DNA of 64,000 bases from Niastella yeongjuensis (GTDB lineage Bacteria; Bacteroidota; Bacteroidia; Chitinophagales; Chitinophagaceae), in assembly GCF_900110245.1 (NCBI RefSeq), contig NZ_FOCZ01000007.1, forward strand, positions 310,001 through 374,000. The letters run 5' to 3'. Below the pieces are notes generated by a model, which had not been told where the DNA came from, ran no database searches, and saw only the letters and a program-made list of their open reading frames with translations. Made by a program: the position numbers and the translations under genes. This document shows, in pieces, positions 43,901 through 52,523 of this stretch (position 1 is the first letter of the stretch; each line of letters begins with the position of its first letter).

Positions 43901-43999
43901 GAGATCAATGTGACCTCGGACCCTAATGTACAGGGTTATGATCTGGGAACGCCCCCGCAGCCCCGCACCATTCAGTTCGGCATTAATTTATCTCTTTAA
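40988..43999 (+). CDS. SusC/RagA-type TonB-dependent outer-membrane transporter 2
   Basis: 1003 residues; signal peptide ending AYAQ (residue 26). Regulatory-like beta domain (IKGTIRETGTQKPVPGVSVKS), plug (FDQQLQGRVAGVQVSANTG, DPLYVVDGVFI, SVLKDASATAIYGARAANGVILITTKRG) and barrel ending FGINLSL. It is clearly paralogous to SusC1 (shared KQLYVDPQTG, DRQIVGNA, RWQKPGDIT), so the two SusCD pairs arose by duplication of one unit. The mature 978 residues have three Met and no Cys. It starts 21 bp after the M14 gene and is followed after 9 bp by its SusD. Confidence 0.92.
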   Translation: MNRNRQTKTILIITTFILAGITAYAQQPIPIKGTIRETGTQKPVPGVSVKSKHSRVGTSTDENGQFSLTVPSNDILLITAIGHAAVEQPVNGKQFIEITLAAASNSLGEVVVVGYGAQSKKSLVSAVATIKADEIKNKPVAAFDQQLQGRVAGVQVSANTGIPGDGIFFRIRGTTSINAGNDPLYVVDGVFINNQSLQKITTQGQSNNPLADINPADIESISVLKDASATAIYGARAANGVILITTKRGQYNTQAKVNANAYYGSSWAPQLWDLVTGPEHATIINEAWANDGKSFATRPFRPKSEGGRGLPEEQPTYDRLHDIFRTGNLQNYDLSVSGGNDKTRYYIGGGYNKQQAILRTNDFQRASFKFNLDQQINSHVRIGSSNLLSRSYRTNARVGDGPQGGILQAALHTPTYLPKFNDDGTYAKWAGFDNLDVLIKYTDMHSTSIRYIGNIYGEADLVRNLKFRTSWSIDYNDYNEYEYWNSLTNRGSASKGLASSSVSKNAIWITEQTLSYKAKLGQHGLGLLAGNSVQGTVETVTSAQGTNFPNDSYKQIASAATTTSSSSSAGNRQVSVFGRLEYNYAGKYFAEFNVRGDASSKFGTSKQWGYFPSVGLAWLASEEPFIRNINAISTLKLRANIGITGNQNGIGNFASRNLWNGGANYLDNPGTVPQQLGNTGLSWETTRQTNLGIDLGLLQDRINIEFNLYKKYTTDLLLSLPLPVSTGFSSVSSNAGEISNKGFELGITTTNISNRRFTWTTSFNIAHNVNKIEKLDIPVDASYSAERMLQGYSMHSFYVYKQLYVDPQTGDAVYEDYVKDGKITADDRQIVGNAQPRYFGGINNSLRYQGFDFSIFFNFQFGNKIFNNNRFFHESGGTRDDRRAINKNQLNRWQKPGDITEVPRITTLGTNYTLSPVSRFIEDGSFIRLSTLTLGYTLPQKLTTRIHTNSIRIYASGSNWWLWKKYQGPDPEINVTSDPNVQGYDLGTPPQPRTIQFGINLSL

Positions 44000-44008
44000 T
44001 CAACATGC

Positions 44009-45355
44009 ATGAAACGTTTTACTTACATATACCTCGCCTTCCTGATGCTGACAACCGGTTGCAAAAAATTCCTCCATGTGCAACCGCAGCAACAGGTAGA
44101 TGCATCCGTAGCCATTACCGATGCGGTAAGCGCAGAAGCTGCTGTAAACGGCTTGTACAACCGCCTGGGCAGTGATGGCTATTATGGTTCCAATTTTATT
44201 TCCCTCTCCTATTTAATGGGTGGCGACATTCAATGGACAGGTTCTCAATCGGCGCCGGCGCAAATTGCAGCGCGTGCATTAACGGCCGACAATTCGAATG
44301 TTGCCAGTGCGTGGACGGCTATTTACCGCACCATTCTATCGGCCAATTACATTATAGATATTGTTCCCGGATTAACCGATCCTCTGCTTACCGACGCAAA
44401 GAGAAATCAATACCAGGGCGAAGCCTACTTTATCAGGGCGCTGGCTTATTTCGACCTGGCAAGGGCCTGGGGGGGTGTGCAGTTGATCACCCGTCCTACC
44501 TATTCTAAAAGCGACCAGGAGGGTATTCGCAGAAGTAGTGTGGCAGAAACCTATGCACAGGTGCTGGGTGATCTGGATAAAGCAGAAGCGTTGTTACCTG
44601 TAACCGTCAACCGGAATAAAGCCACGCAAAAAACGGTGTGGGCCTTAAAAGCCCGGTTTTATTTATACCAGCGGGATTGGGCAAAAGCAGAAAGTTATGC
44701 CTCCAAAATAATTGATGACGCGGCCAATTATAAATTGCTTAAGCCTTACAGCGCCTTCTTTGCCAATAATGTAACTGCTACTGCCGAGTCTGTTTTTGAA
44801 CTGGGGTATAGCACCTCCTTTAAGAATGGACATTACAACTGGTGGCTGCCACCTGCATTGGGTGGCCGTCGCGAATGGGCGCCAAACGGTAACCTGGTTA
44901 CGTTGCTGAACGACCCCGCCATTGGCGGCAATCGAAATGCGCTTATTGCGCAAACAGCGCCACCCGGTAATTTATGGTATGGTAAATTGTATTACCGCAA
45001 TCCAACCGGCACTGATCCTGCTTATTTGATCCGTGTGGCGGAATTGTATCTTATCCGTTCGGAAGCCAGGGTACAACAAAGCAAACTAACTGAGGCGTTA
45101 CAAGATCTTAACGCGGTTCGCGAACGCGCTGGATTATCACCCGCAACGGCTACTACAACCGGAGATGTATTACTGGATATTGAAAACGAGCGGCGGCTTG
45201 AATTTGCTTTTGAAGGGGACCGCTGGTTCAACCTGGTGCGTACCGGCAGTGTAAAAAACGTGCTGAATATAACTGACCCAAACAAATTTGTTTTCCCGAT
45301 CCCGGTTTCAGAAATTATTGCAGACAAATACCTGGATCCCAATTTAGGTTACTAA
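44009..45355 (+). CDS. SusD/RagB-type surface lipoprotein 2
   Basis: 448 residues; lipobox TTGC (Cys18) followed by KKFLHV. Motifs match SusD1: GEAYFIRALAYFDLARAWGGVQL, DLDKAEALLP, AELYLIRSEARV, LNAVRERAGL, FNLVRTG. It forms the cap of the SusC2 transporter. After lipidation the protein has one Met and the single anchored Cys. It is co-transcribed with the S51 peptidase gene 21 bp downstream. Confidence 0.92.
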   Translation: MKRFTYIYLAFLMLTTGCKKFLHVQPQQQVDASVAITDAVSAEAAVNGLYNRLGSDGYYGSNFISLSYLMGGDIQWTGSQSAPAQIAARALTADNSNVASAWTAIYRTILSANYIIDIVPGLTDPLLTDAKRNQYQGEAYFIRALAYFDLARAWGGVQLITRPTYSKSDQEGIRRSSVAETYAQVLGDLDKAEALLPVTVNRNKATQKTVWALKARFYLYQRDWAKAESYASKIIDDAANYKLLKPYSAFFANNVTATAESVFELGYSTSFKNGHYNWWLPPALGGRREWAPNGNLVTLLNDPAIGGNRNALIAQTAPPGNLWYGKLYYRNPTGTDPAYLIRVAELYLIRSEARVQQSKLTEALQDLNAVRERAGLSPATATTTGDVLLDIENERRLEFAFEGDRWFNLVRTGSVKNVLNITDPNKFVFPIPVSEIIADKYLDPNLGY

Positions 45356-45376
45356 CTTTAAACTATACCTGTTAAT

Positions 45377-46246
45377 ATGAAACTATTATCTAAAGTAATA
45401 CCCGCAGTAGCACTTGTATTAATAACCACCGCTGATTTTGCCCAGCAAAAAACCACCAGCTTCGCAGGACCTGAAAAAGGCACGCTGGTGATCGTTGGCG
45501 GTGGCCGTTTAGGCCCCGAGATCTGGGCCCGCTTTATAGAACTGGCCGGTGGCGCCAATGCACGCATTGTTGTTATTCCAACAGCAGGTGAAGATTCGGC
45601 GCTTAATATCGGCAAGTCGTTTGAGAAGGAATTATTGCTGAATCTGGGCGTACAAAACGTAGTGGTGCTGCATACCCGGGATCCTAAAGTAGCCAATACC
45701 GACAGCTTTGTAGCGCCTATAAAAAGAGCAACCGGTATCTGGTTCGTTGGCGGCCGTCAATGGCGATTGGCCGATGCTTATTTAAATACTTTAGCTCATA
45801 AGGAATTCAATGCGTTGTTAAACCGGGGTGGCGTTATTGGCGGCACATCTGCCGGTGCAACCATTCAGGGTTCGTTTTTATTCCGTGGTGATACAAAAGG
45901 CAACAATGTACTTGTAGGCGATCACATCCAGGGACTTGATTTTATACATAATGTAGCAATTGACCAGCACATCCTTCGGCGCAACCGCCAGTTCGACCTG
46001 GCAGGGTTTGTAAAAACGCATCCGGAGTTATTAGGCATTGGCATCGATGAGAATACGGCTGTAGTGGTACAAAAGAATACATTTGAAGTAATAGGTAGTT
46101 CTTACGTAGCTGTCTACGACGGCAATACCGCCAAAAGCGCTGCGGAAGAATCGAAGCCTTTCACCTTCCTGGGTAAGGGGCAACGGTACGATCTGAAAGA
46201 AAGGAAGTTAATACCTGTACCGGGAAATCCGGCTACTGCTAACTAA
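45377..46246 (+). CDS. Exported S51-family peptidase (cyanophycinase-like)
   Basis: 289 residues with signal peptide (MKLLSKVIPAVALVLITTAD, cleavage near FA-QQ). The S51 core is clear: GTLVIVGGGRLGPEIWARF, IPTAGED, nucleophile in GGTSAGA (Ser158), and DQHILRRNR with the catalytic-region His198. Family members include dipeptidase E (Asp-X) and cyanophycinase, which releases beta-Asp-Arg dipeptides. With the M14 enzyme it suggests periplasmic breakdown of acidic or isopeptide-containing peptides imported by the two SusCD pairs. The mature 267 residues contain neither Met nor Cys. Last gene of the operon. Confidence 0.88.
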   Translation: MKLLSKVIPAVALVLITTADFAQQKTTSFAGPEKGTLVIVGGGRLGPEIWARFIELAGGANARIVVIPTAGEDSALNIGKSFEKELLLNLGVQNVVVLHTRDPKVANTDSFVAPIKRATGIWFVGGRQWRLADAYLNTLAHKEFNALLNRGGVIGGTSAGATIQGSFLFRGDTKGNNVLVGDHIQGLDFIHNVAIDQHILRRNRQFDLAGFVKTHPELLGIGIDENTAVVVQKNTFEVIGSSYVAVYDGNTAKSAAEESKPFTFLGKGQRYDLKERKLIPVPGNPATAN

Positions 46247-46281
46247 CATAAATGCGTGGTGGTTCAAAAAAAACGCCCCGA

Positions 46282-46878
46282 TTACATCTTTATCCAAAAC
46301 TTCAATAAGTTATCAAAATGCGCTTCTGCCAACTGATAGCAGGGAGGTATCTCATCACCCCAGCTACAATAAGTTGCTATCCTGGTACCAATGGGCATTT
46401 TTTCTAATTGATTATACAGGTAAATACTATAGTAGTTGTATAGCTCATTCGAATAAACGATCTCGTTATCTATTTTATCCGTGGCATCCAGGTTTTCGAA
46501 AAAAGCATTGTAGAAATAGAAATGGTCGTACTCATTCAATAGAAGTTGGGTAAAGTTCTTATTGATAAAATGAACATTGTGTAGTCCCAGTTTCTTTCGG
46601 GCGGTTTCGGCACAGGAGATCAGATTTTTTCGCTGTTCCACTCCGTAAAAAGACACTGTTGGTTTATAATAAGCACCTGCCAGGCAAAATTTCCCTACCC
46701 CACTGCCGATGTCTAATACTTTTGTTGAATTGTTTGGCGTCAGGTAGGTAACAACTTTCTGAATTATATATAATGGCGACCAATGCATGCGGGCCAATGA
46801 TCTTACACGTCTTGAATAAAGTTTATGAAACTTGTCATCTGAGCTGAACCAGTTTTCCATAGTATGTATAGGATTCAT
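46282..46878 (-). CDS. Class I SAM-dependent methyltransferase
   Basis: 198 residues. SAM-binding motif I is VLDIGSGVGKFCLAG, followed by an acidic strand end (SFYGVEQRKNLI) and later HFYFYNAFFENL, where the motif IV region lies. The N-terminal helix ARMHWSPLYIIQKVVTYL is typical of small Bacteroidota methyltransferases of unknown target. An internal ATG (46860) is a possible alternative start. It converges with the SusCD operon (35 bp between stops) and diverges from the GH65 gene. Confidence 0.75.
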   Translation of the reverse strand: MNPIHTMENWFSSDDKFHKLYSRRVRSLARMHWSPLYIIQKVVTYLTPNNSTKVLDIGSGVGKFCLAGAYYKPTVSFYGVEQRKNLISCAETARKKLGLHNVHFINKNFTQLLLNEYDHFYFYNAFFENLDATDKIDNEIVYSNELYNYYSIYLYNQLEKMPIGTRIATYCSWGDEIPPCYQLAEAHFDNLLKFWIKM

Positions 46879-46941
46879 GAGGTCGCAAAGTTACCTGATT
46901 TCTGGTGCTGTTTTAATGTATCTTTATACAAATCAGGACTT

Positions 46942-48966
46942 ATGGGAATGAAAAGCATGTTTCTCCTGTTTACCTGGCTGTTGCCTGTTGTATTACTGGC
47001 GCAGGACCCCTGGGTTGTTACTGCGGATAAAATTGATCCTGCCAATTATTATGGCGAAACTGTTGCCAATGGCATGATCGGGATTGTTTCTTCCCCCACT
47101 CCATTTAAAGTAAAAGATGTGGTGTTGAATGGCGCCTTCGATCTGTATGGCCGGGGCCGGGTGAGTAACATCCTCAAGACGTTCAACTTTGTTAATATGC
47201 AGCTGTCTGTCGATGGTACAGACATCTCGCGTTTTAACCAGGTGACGCAACTGTCGCAATCGCTCGATATGAAACATGCCGCGCTTACCACCCGGTTCAG
47301 CTTTGAAGATAAAGCCACCATTCAATATACGTATTACTCCCTTCGTCAACTGCCCTATTCCGCCCTGGTAGATGTGGTGGTCACAACCCACAAGGATTGT
47401 GAGCTCATTCCTGCCAGTGTTATGGAAGCGCCCGAGATGCTTAACAGTGTTCAACCCTATTACAACCAGATCGACAGACCGCACGTGTCCATTTCTTTAT
47501 TGACCTCCACGGCGAAAAGCCCTACCGGTAAACTTTTTATTGCTGCCAGTAATAGTTTTTTATTTGATGAACCGCATGGCAGCGAACCGGCCCTTATTCA
47601 TGAGTTGTGGGACAACAGCATGCACCTGTTGAAATTTAAAAAGAAACTAAAGGCAGGCGAAACCTATCATTTTGCCATCGTTGGTTCTACCATCACTTCA
47701 GCGCAGCACGACGATCCGTTGAATGAAGTGGAACGCATGACTTTGTTCGCTACGCTGGAAGGAGAAAAGCGGCTGCTGGAACACCACAACAATGCCTGGG
47801 ACGAACTATGGAAAAGCGATATCCTCATCAGTGGCGATGCTGCCACACAACAACAGGTGCACAGCATGATCTATCACCTGTATGCGTTTACACGGGCAGG
47901 CAGCGGCTACGGGCTTTCTCCCATGGGACTAAGTGGACTGGGTTATAACGGACATTCCTTCTGGGACACAGAACTTTGGATGTTCCCGGCATTGCTGTTG
48001 TTGCAACCTGCTATAGCTGAATCGCTGCTCGACTATCGGTTTCGACGATTGGAAGCCGCCAGGCACAATGCCTGGTCACATGGTTACAAAGGTGCTATGT
48101 TTCCCTGGGAAAGCGCTGCCAGCGGCAATGAAGAAACGCCGGTATGGGCTTTGTCGGGCCCCTTTGAACACCATATTACTGCCGACATCGGTATAGCCGC
48201 CTGGAATTATTATTGTGTTACGCAGAATAAAGACTGGCTGCGTCAAAAGGGATATCCGTTACTAAAAGCGACAGCCGATTTCTGGGCCAGCCGCGTGGAA
48301 AGAAATGGGACAGGCCATTATGATATAAAGAACGTAGTAGCGGCCGATGAATGGGCCGAGAATGTAGACAACAATGCGTTTACCAATGCCGCCGCCAAAG
48401 CCAACCTGCGTTACGCCAGCCAGGCTGCGGCACTGCTGGGTATTACGCCCGATCCCGACTGGCAAACTGTTGCCGCCAACATTCCCATAGACAAGTTTGC
48501 CGATGGCGTTACCAAAGAACACAGTGCCTATGCCGGTGAAAAAATAAAACAGGCGGATGTGAACCTGCTTGCCTATCCGCTTACTGAGGTCACCAACGTC
48601 ACTGCTGTCAAAAGAGACCTTGATTATTATGAAGGCCGTGTGGGTGAAGGGCCGGCCATGACACATGCGATCTTTTCTATTTTATATTCCCGGTTGGGGA
48701 TGCCCGATAAAGCATTTAGTGCTTTTAAGAATGGGTTCCTCCCTAACCTGTTGCCGCCCTTTGGGGTTATTGCGGAAACGGCGGGCGGCACCAATCCTTA
48801 TTTTGCCACAGGCGCCGGTGGTATGTTACAGGCTATGTTGAATGGGTTTGGTGGTCTGTCTATTACGCCAGCTGGTATTGTACAATTAAAAACCGGTTTA
48901 CCCGCCCAATGGAAATCGCTAACGCTTACTGGTATTGGTATTAGTAAAACCACGTATAGCCGGTAA
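46942..48966 (+). CDS. Exported GH65-family glycoside hydrolase, PGGHG/acid-trehalase-like
   Basis: 674 residues from ATG 46942 (46948 is also possible), giving signal peptide MFLLFTWLLPVVLLAQ. Family features: N-terminal beta-sandwich, then the alpha/alpha barrel with GHSFWDTELWMFP (339-348) and the general acid in ADEWAENVDNNAFTN (Glu470). These match the hydrolytic branch of GH65 (acid trehalase; protein-glucosylgalactosylhydroxylysine glucosidase) better than the phosphorylases. It would cleave an alpha-glucosyl group in the periplasm. Unlike the neighbouring SusCD operon its Met content is ordinary (about 16 in the mature protein). Followed by a terminator. Confidence 0.82.
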   Translation: MGMKSMFLLFTWLLPVVLLAQDPWVVTADKIDPANYYGETVANGMIGIVSSPTPFKVKDVVLNGAFDLYGRGRVSNILKTFNFVNMQLSVDGTDISRFNQVTQLSQSLDMKHAALTTRFSFEDKATIQYTYYSLRQLPYSALVDVVVTTHKDCELIPASVMEAPEMLNSVQPYYNQIDRPHVSISLLTSTAKSPTGKLFIAASNSFLFDEPHGSEPALIHELWDNSMHLLKFKKKLKAGETYHFAIVGSTITSAQHDDPLNEVERMTLFATLEGEKRLLEHHNNAWDELWKSDILISGDAATQQQVHSMIYHLYAFTRAGSGYGLSPMGLSGLGYNGHSFWDTELWMFPALLLLQPAIAESLLDYRFRRLEAARHNAWSHGYKGAMFPWESAASGNEETPVWALSGPFEHHITADIGIAAWNYYCVTQNKDWLRQKGYPLLKATADFWASRVERNGTGHYDIKNVVAADEWAENVDNNAFTNAAAKANLRYASQAAALLGITPDPDWQTVAANIPIDKFADGVTKEHSAYAGEKIKQADVNLLAYPLTEVTNVTAVKRDLDYYEGRVGEGPAMTHAIFSILYSRLGMPDKAFSAFKNGFLPNLLPPFGVIAETAGGTNPYFATGAGGMLQAMLNGFGGLSITPAGIVQLKTGLPAQWKSLTLTGIGISKTTYSR

Positions 48967-49278
48967 ATCTGTTTTAGCTAAGGGATTGCCAAAAAAGGGT
49001 GGTTTTCACCTTTTTTAATACGTTTTAATCTGGTTTTAATCGGCCTGTCAAAAGCAGGTTGGCATTCCTTTTAACCCGTTATGTATGCAGATTTATCCAA
49101 TAAGTGATTTAACTGTGCTGTAATTGTGTAAATACAACGGCAGTTGTTTTCAGGATGGTGTCGGTTGCTTTTTTTTGCTAAAAAAAGATATTATCTTACT
49201 TCGGAAATATACCGGTTTGCCATAACCCTAAGTATCATTTTAGTGCCACGAAAACGAAACCCCCATTTTACTGTCCTG
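48967..49278 (+). other. 312-bp gene-free stretch before the CHU_C protein
   Basis: Contains the terminator listed next; beyond it nothing clear. TAATTGTG near 49122 is one mismatch from TAnnTTTG but lacks a good -33 element. A longer in-frame extension of the next gene (to 49144) reads as non-coding. Confidence 0.5.
48991..49016 (+). terminator. Intrinsic terminator after the GH65 gene
   Basis: AAAAAAGGGTGG, TTTT, CACCTTTTTT: stem of about 10 bp with one bulged G and a U-rich 3' side. Confidence 0.7.
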
Positions 49279-52005
49279 ATGATGAAGGCAAGAACCGTAG
49301 CCTGCTGTGTAGTTATTTTTTTATGTTCACTTACCAGAACGTATAGTCAGTCTGGTTGCCCACCCAATCTTGATTTTGAAAATGGAAATTTTGATAACTG
49401 GGAATGTTTTATTGGGAATACCGATACCATTGGTGGTAAAAACAATATGAATCTTTCGCCATCGGCGCCCTTGCCCGACCGGCATCTGCTCATTTCCGCC
49501 GCCAGCAATCCGGGGAAGGACATGTATGGCGGTTTCCCTAAAATTTGTCCGTATGGCGGTAACTATTCCGTTAAGCTGGGGAATGAATATACCGGTGCCC
49601 AGGCCGAAGCCATCTCCTATACTTTTCAGGTACCCAGTACCATCGATACTTTTACCTTCACTTATTTTTATGCGGTAGTGCTGGAAGATCCGCAACACGG
49701 ACCGGCGGAGCAACCGCGTTTTTTTGTAACTGCCTATGATGTAAATACGGGTGCTGTTATTAACTGCGCTTCTTTCGATTATGTTTCCACTGCCGGCCTG
49801 CCGGGGTTTAAGCCATCACCCATCAGCACCCAGGTTTTGTATAAAAGCTGGACGCCGACCTCACTGCAGTTTCCCGGAATGGGCGGTCACCTCGTTCGCC
49901 TGGAATTCCGCACGGCCGATTGTACCCGCAGCGGCCACTTTGGTTATGCCTATCTTGATGTGGCCAGCGCCTGTTCAAACATTCTGGCCACAGCGCCGTA
50001 TTGTATACAAACAAATTCTTTGATCCTGGATGCCCCTTTCGGGTTTCAGAATTATACCTGGTTCGATGCCAATTACAACGTAGTGGCGCATGGCCAGTCT
50101 GCTACTTTAAGTCCGCCACCGGTAACCCAGGGTTACTTTTATGTGGATGTGGAACCTTACCCGGGCTTCGGCTGCCGCGATACCTTACAGGCCCTTGTAA
50201 AGCCATACCCGGTGCCTGATCTCCCCCTGGCAGACACAATCGTTAATTTATGCCAGAACGAGATCCCTGAACCGCTGGCTGCATCCGTATTGCCCGGGCA
50301 CCAGTTAAACTGGTATACAACACCCATTGGCGGTATACCTGTTTCCACAGCCCCGGTACCCTCCACCGCTCTGCCCGGCGTTACAAAGTATTATGTTTCG
50401 CAAAAAGCGCTGTACGGCTGTGAAGGATTCAGACGGGAAATTGTGGTGAATGTAACGGCAACGCCTGTTACTGCATTCAATATTAATAAAGCAAGACAGT
50501 GCCATGTAGGCAACAGCTTTACGTTCACAAGCATATCCGGAAATTTGGTGAACCCCGGTTATACCTGGGCGTTTGGAGATGGAAAAATAGATTCATCAAC
50601 GGGCCGAACAAGCAGCTACAGTTATCCATCATCCGGTATTTACCAGGTAAAACTGATAGCCACCAATCACGGTTTGATCGCCTGTTCAAAAACAGACTCG
50701 GCAAAGATCTTTGTAGTGCCAAAACCAACCGCGGCATTTAACTATCCTGATCCCATTTGCGAAGATCAAACCATCCTAACAATCACCGACCAGTCTTCTA
50801 TTCCCCCGCAATTTACTACCATCAACAAATGGTGGTGGAATATCAATGGCAAAATAACCACCACTCAAACAACGGCGACGTTTCTGGCGCCTCCCGGCGG
50901 ACCGTTTCCTGTAAAACTGGTGGTTACCACACAGGAAGGTTGTTTGTCTGATACCAACAGTAAAGTATTGGACATCCATTTTCGTCCGTTAGCAGAATTC
51001 AAATACGGGGACCTGAACCTGATGTGCAATAATGAGATCATCCGTTTTACGGATCTCTCCACCATGCCTTCGGCAGCCGTGGGCGAAACCGTTTCTAAAT
51101 GGAACTGGTTATACGATAACGCTGTTTCCAATAATGCACAAACACCGGGTGTTGTTTTCAGTGCCGGAATGCATACCGCGCAGCTGATCTCAGAAAACAA
51201 CTATGGTTGCAAAAGCCTTCCGGTATCCCATAGTTTCGAGATCTTCCCCAAACCCACTACCAGAATGGAGGTCAGCGATTCGTGTGTGTATGTAAAGTTG
51301 TTATACAACGCGATCGACGTATCGGGCACTGTTGTCGGCTGGACCTGGAATTGGGATGACAGGTCTATGCGGTATGGCAACAGCTTGGAAAGGACCTTTT
51401 TTCATAAAGGCGACCATGTGTTAACCCTCATTGGTAAAACCGGGAAGAATTGTAAAGACACCATCATTCGTCCGGTCATCATTTACAGCAATGAATCGTA
51501 TGCCTATGCCGGCGTGGATACTTCGGCGCCTTATAATGAACCTATTGAGCTGGATGCCCATGGCGAACCCGGTATGCAATACACCTGGTCGCCGTTAACC
51601 GGTTTGAACCGGGATGATGTGGAGAAACCCATTGCCATCCTCGACCACGATCAGGTTTACAAATTATATACAGTTACCAAGGAAGGTTGTGAAAAATCGA
51701 CAAAGGTGCTGGTAAAACGGTATGCCGGCCCTGAACTGTACGTGCCCACCGCTTTCACGCCCAATAAAGATGGCAAAAACGACCTGTTTAAAGTGATACC
51801 TACCGGTCTTAGAACGTTTGGTTTCCTGGCTGTATACAACCGCTGGGGCCAGCTGGTTTACCGCACTACCGACTATCACCAGGGTTGGGATGGCACCTAT
51901 AACGGCGAAAAAGTTGATGCCGGCAGCTTTATTTATGTAGTGCAGGCCGTTGATTACTTAGGAAGGCCCATCAAAAGAAAAGGAACGTTTGTGTTACTAA
52001 GATAA
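49279..52005 (+). CDS. Large secreted PKD-repeat protein with CHU_C (type B T9SS) C-terminal domain
   Basis: 908 residues from ATG 49279 (or the adjacent ATG at 49282), giving signal peptide MKARTVACCVVIFLCSLTRTYS. The N-terminal domain (CPPNLDFENGNFDNWECFIG) is a carbohydrate-binding-like jelly roll. Then come Ig-like and PKD domains (YTWAFGDGKIDSSTGRTSSYSY; TGWNW/WTWNWDD-type strands) and finally a gliding-motility-type C-terminal domain (YVPTAFTPNKDGKNDLFKV, YNRWGQLVYRT, WDGTYNGEKVDAGSFIYVV), which directs export by the type IX system and surface attachment. It is Cys-rich compared with the SusCD operon. Likely a surface adhesin or matrix protein; ligand unknown. Confidence 0.88.
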   Translation: MMKARTVACCVVIFLCSLTRTYSQSGCPPNLDFENGNFDNWECFIGNTDTIGGKNNMNLSPSAPLPDRHLLISAASNPGKDMYGGFPKICPYGGNYSVKLGNEYTGAQAEAISYTFQVPSTIDTFTFTYFYAVVLEDPQHGPAEQPRFFVTAYDVNTGAVINCASFDYVSTAGLPGFKPSPISTQVLYKSWTPTSLQFPGMGGHLVRLEFRTADCTRSGHFGYAYLDVASACSNILATAPYCIQTNSLILDAPFGFQNYTWFDANYNVVAHGQSATLSPPPVTQGYFYVDVEPYPGFGCRDTLQALVKPYPVPDLPLADTIVNLCQNEIPEPLAASVLPGHQLNWYTTPIGGIPVSTAPVPSTALPGVTKYYVSQKALYGCEGFRREIVVNVTATPVTAFNINKARQCHVGNSFTFTSISGNLVNPGYTWAFGDGKIDSSTGRTSSYSYPSSGIYQVKLIATNHGLIACSKTDSAKIFVVPKPTAAFNYPDPICEDQTILTITDQSSIPPQFTTINKWWWNINGKITTTQTTATFLAPPGGPFPVKLVVTTQEGCLSDTNSKVLDIHFRPLAEFKYGDLNLMCNNEIIRFTDLSTMPSAAVGETVSKWNWLYDNAVSNNAQTPGVVFSAGMHTAQLISENNYGCKSLPVSHSFEIFPKPTTRMEVSDSCVYVKLLYNAIDVSGTVVGWTWNWDDRSMRYGNSLERTFFHKGDHVLTLIGKTGKNCKDTIIRPVIIYSNESYAYAGVDTSAPYNEPIELDAHGEPGMQYTWSPLTGLNRDDVEKPIAILDHDQVYKLYTVTKEGCEKSTKVLVKRYAGPELYVPTAFTPNKDGKNDLFKVIPTGLRTFGFLAVYNRWGQLVYRTTDYHQGWDGTYNGEKVDAGSFIYVVQAVDYLGRPIKRKGTFVLLR

Positions 52006-52053
52006 CTATTGGTAAAACTTGCCTACTTTCGCTGCAATAGAATAAAATTCAAT

Positions 52054-52515
52054 ATGAAATCAACCCACTTCTTATTCCTTTTGGGATTACTGGCAGCCTG
52101 TAATTCGCAACCAAAAGACAAAGAAAAAGAAACCGAAGCAAAAGCAGAACAACCAGCCAGCCACGAACCTACTGTTAACTGTTACCAGTATGCTACTGCT
52201 ACTGACACGGTGCGCCTTACCCTGGTGCATGTGGGCGATAATATCAACGGCATGCTGATCTATCAATTGAAAGAAAAAGACAGGAACGTTGGCTCCATAA
52301 ATGGAACGATGAATGGCGACATCCTGCTGGCTGACTATACCTTTAAATCTGAAGGCACCCAATCAACCAGACAGGTGGCATTTAAAAAGGCCGGCAATGC
52401 TTTTATTGAAGGTTATGGAGAAAGTGCTGAAGTGAATGGCGTTGAAAAGTTTAAAAACGTTGACTCCATTGTCTTCAGTTCTTCCATGAAGCTGGAAGAG
52501 ATCCCCTGTAAATAA
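52054..52515 (+). CDS. Small lipoprotein of unknown function
   Basis: 153 residues from ATG 52054; the upstream in-frame extension is non-coding. Signal MKSTHFLFLLGLLAACNSQ with lipobox LAAC (Cys16), then a charged Lys/Glu-rich linker and a compact beta-barrel-like domain (NCYQYATATDTVRLTLVHVGDNINGMLIYQLKEKDRNVGSI, GDILLADYTFKSEG). The pattern resembles small lipocalin-like lipoproteins of Bacteroidota, but no family is assigned. It begins about 50 bp after the CHU_C gene and may be co-transcribed. Confidence 0.65.
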   Translation: MKSTHFLFLLGLLAACNSQPKDKEKETEAKAEQPASHEPTVNCYQYATATDTVRLTLVHVGDNINGMLIYQLKEKDRNVGSINGTMNGDILLADYTFKSEGTQSTRQVAFKKAGNAFIEGYGESAEVNGVEKFKNVDSIVFSSSMKLEEIPCK

Positions 52516-52523
52516 ACGGTCGT

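Noticed and set aside
45377-46246. Calling the locus a cyanophycin utilisation system
   Set aside because: S51 likeness alone does not separate cyanophycinase from dipeptidase E or other members, and cyanophycin (Asp/Arg) would not explain a cysteine-responsive leader.
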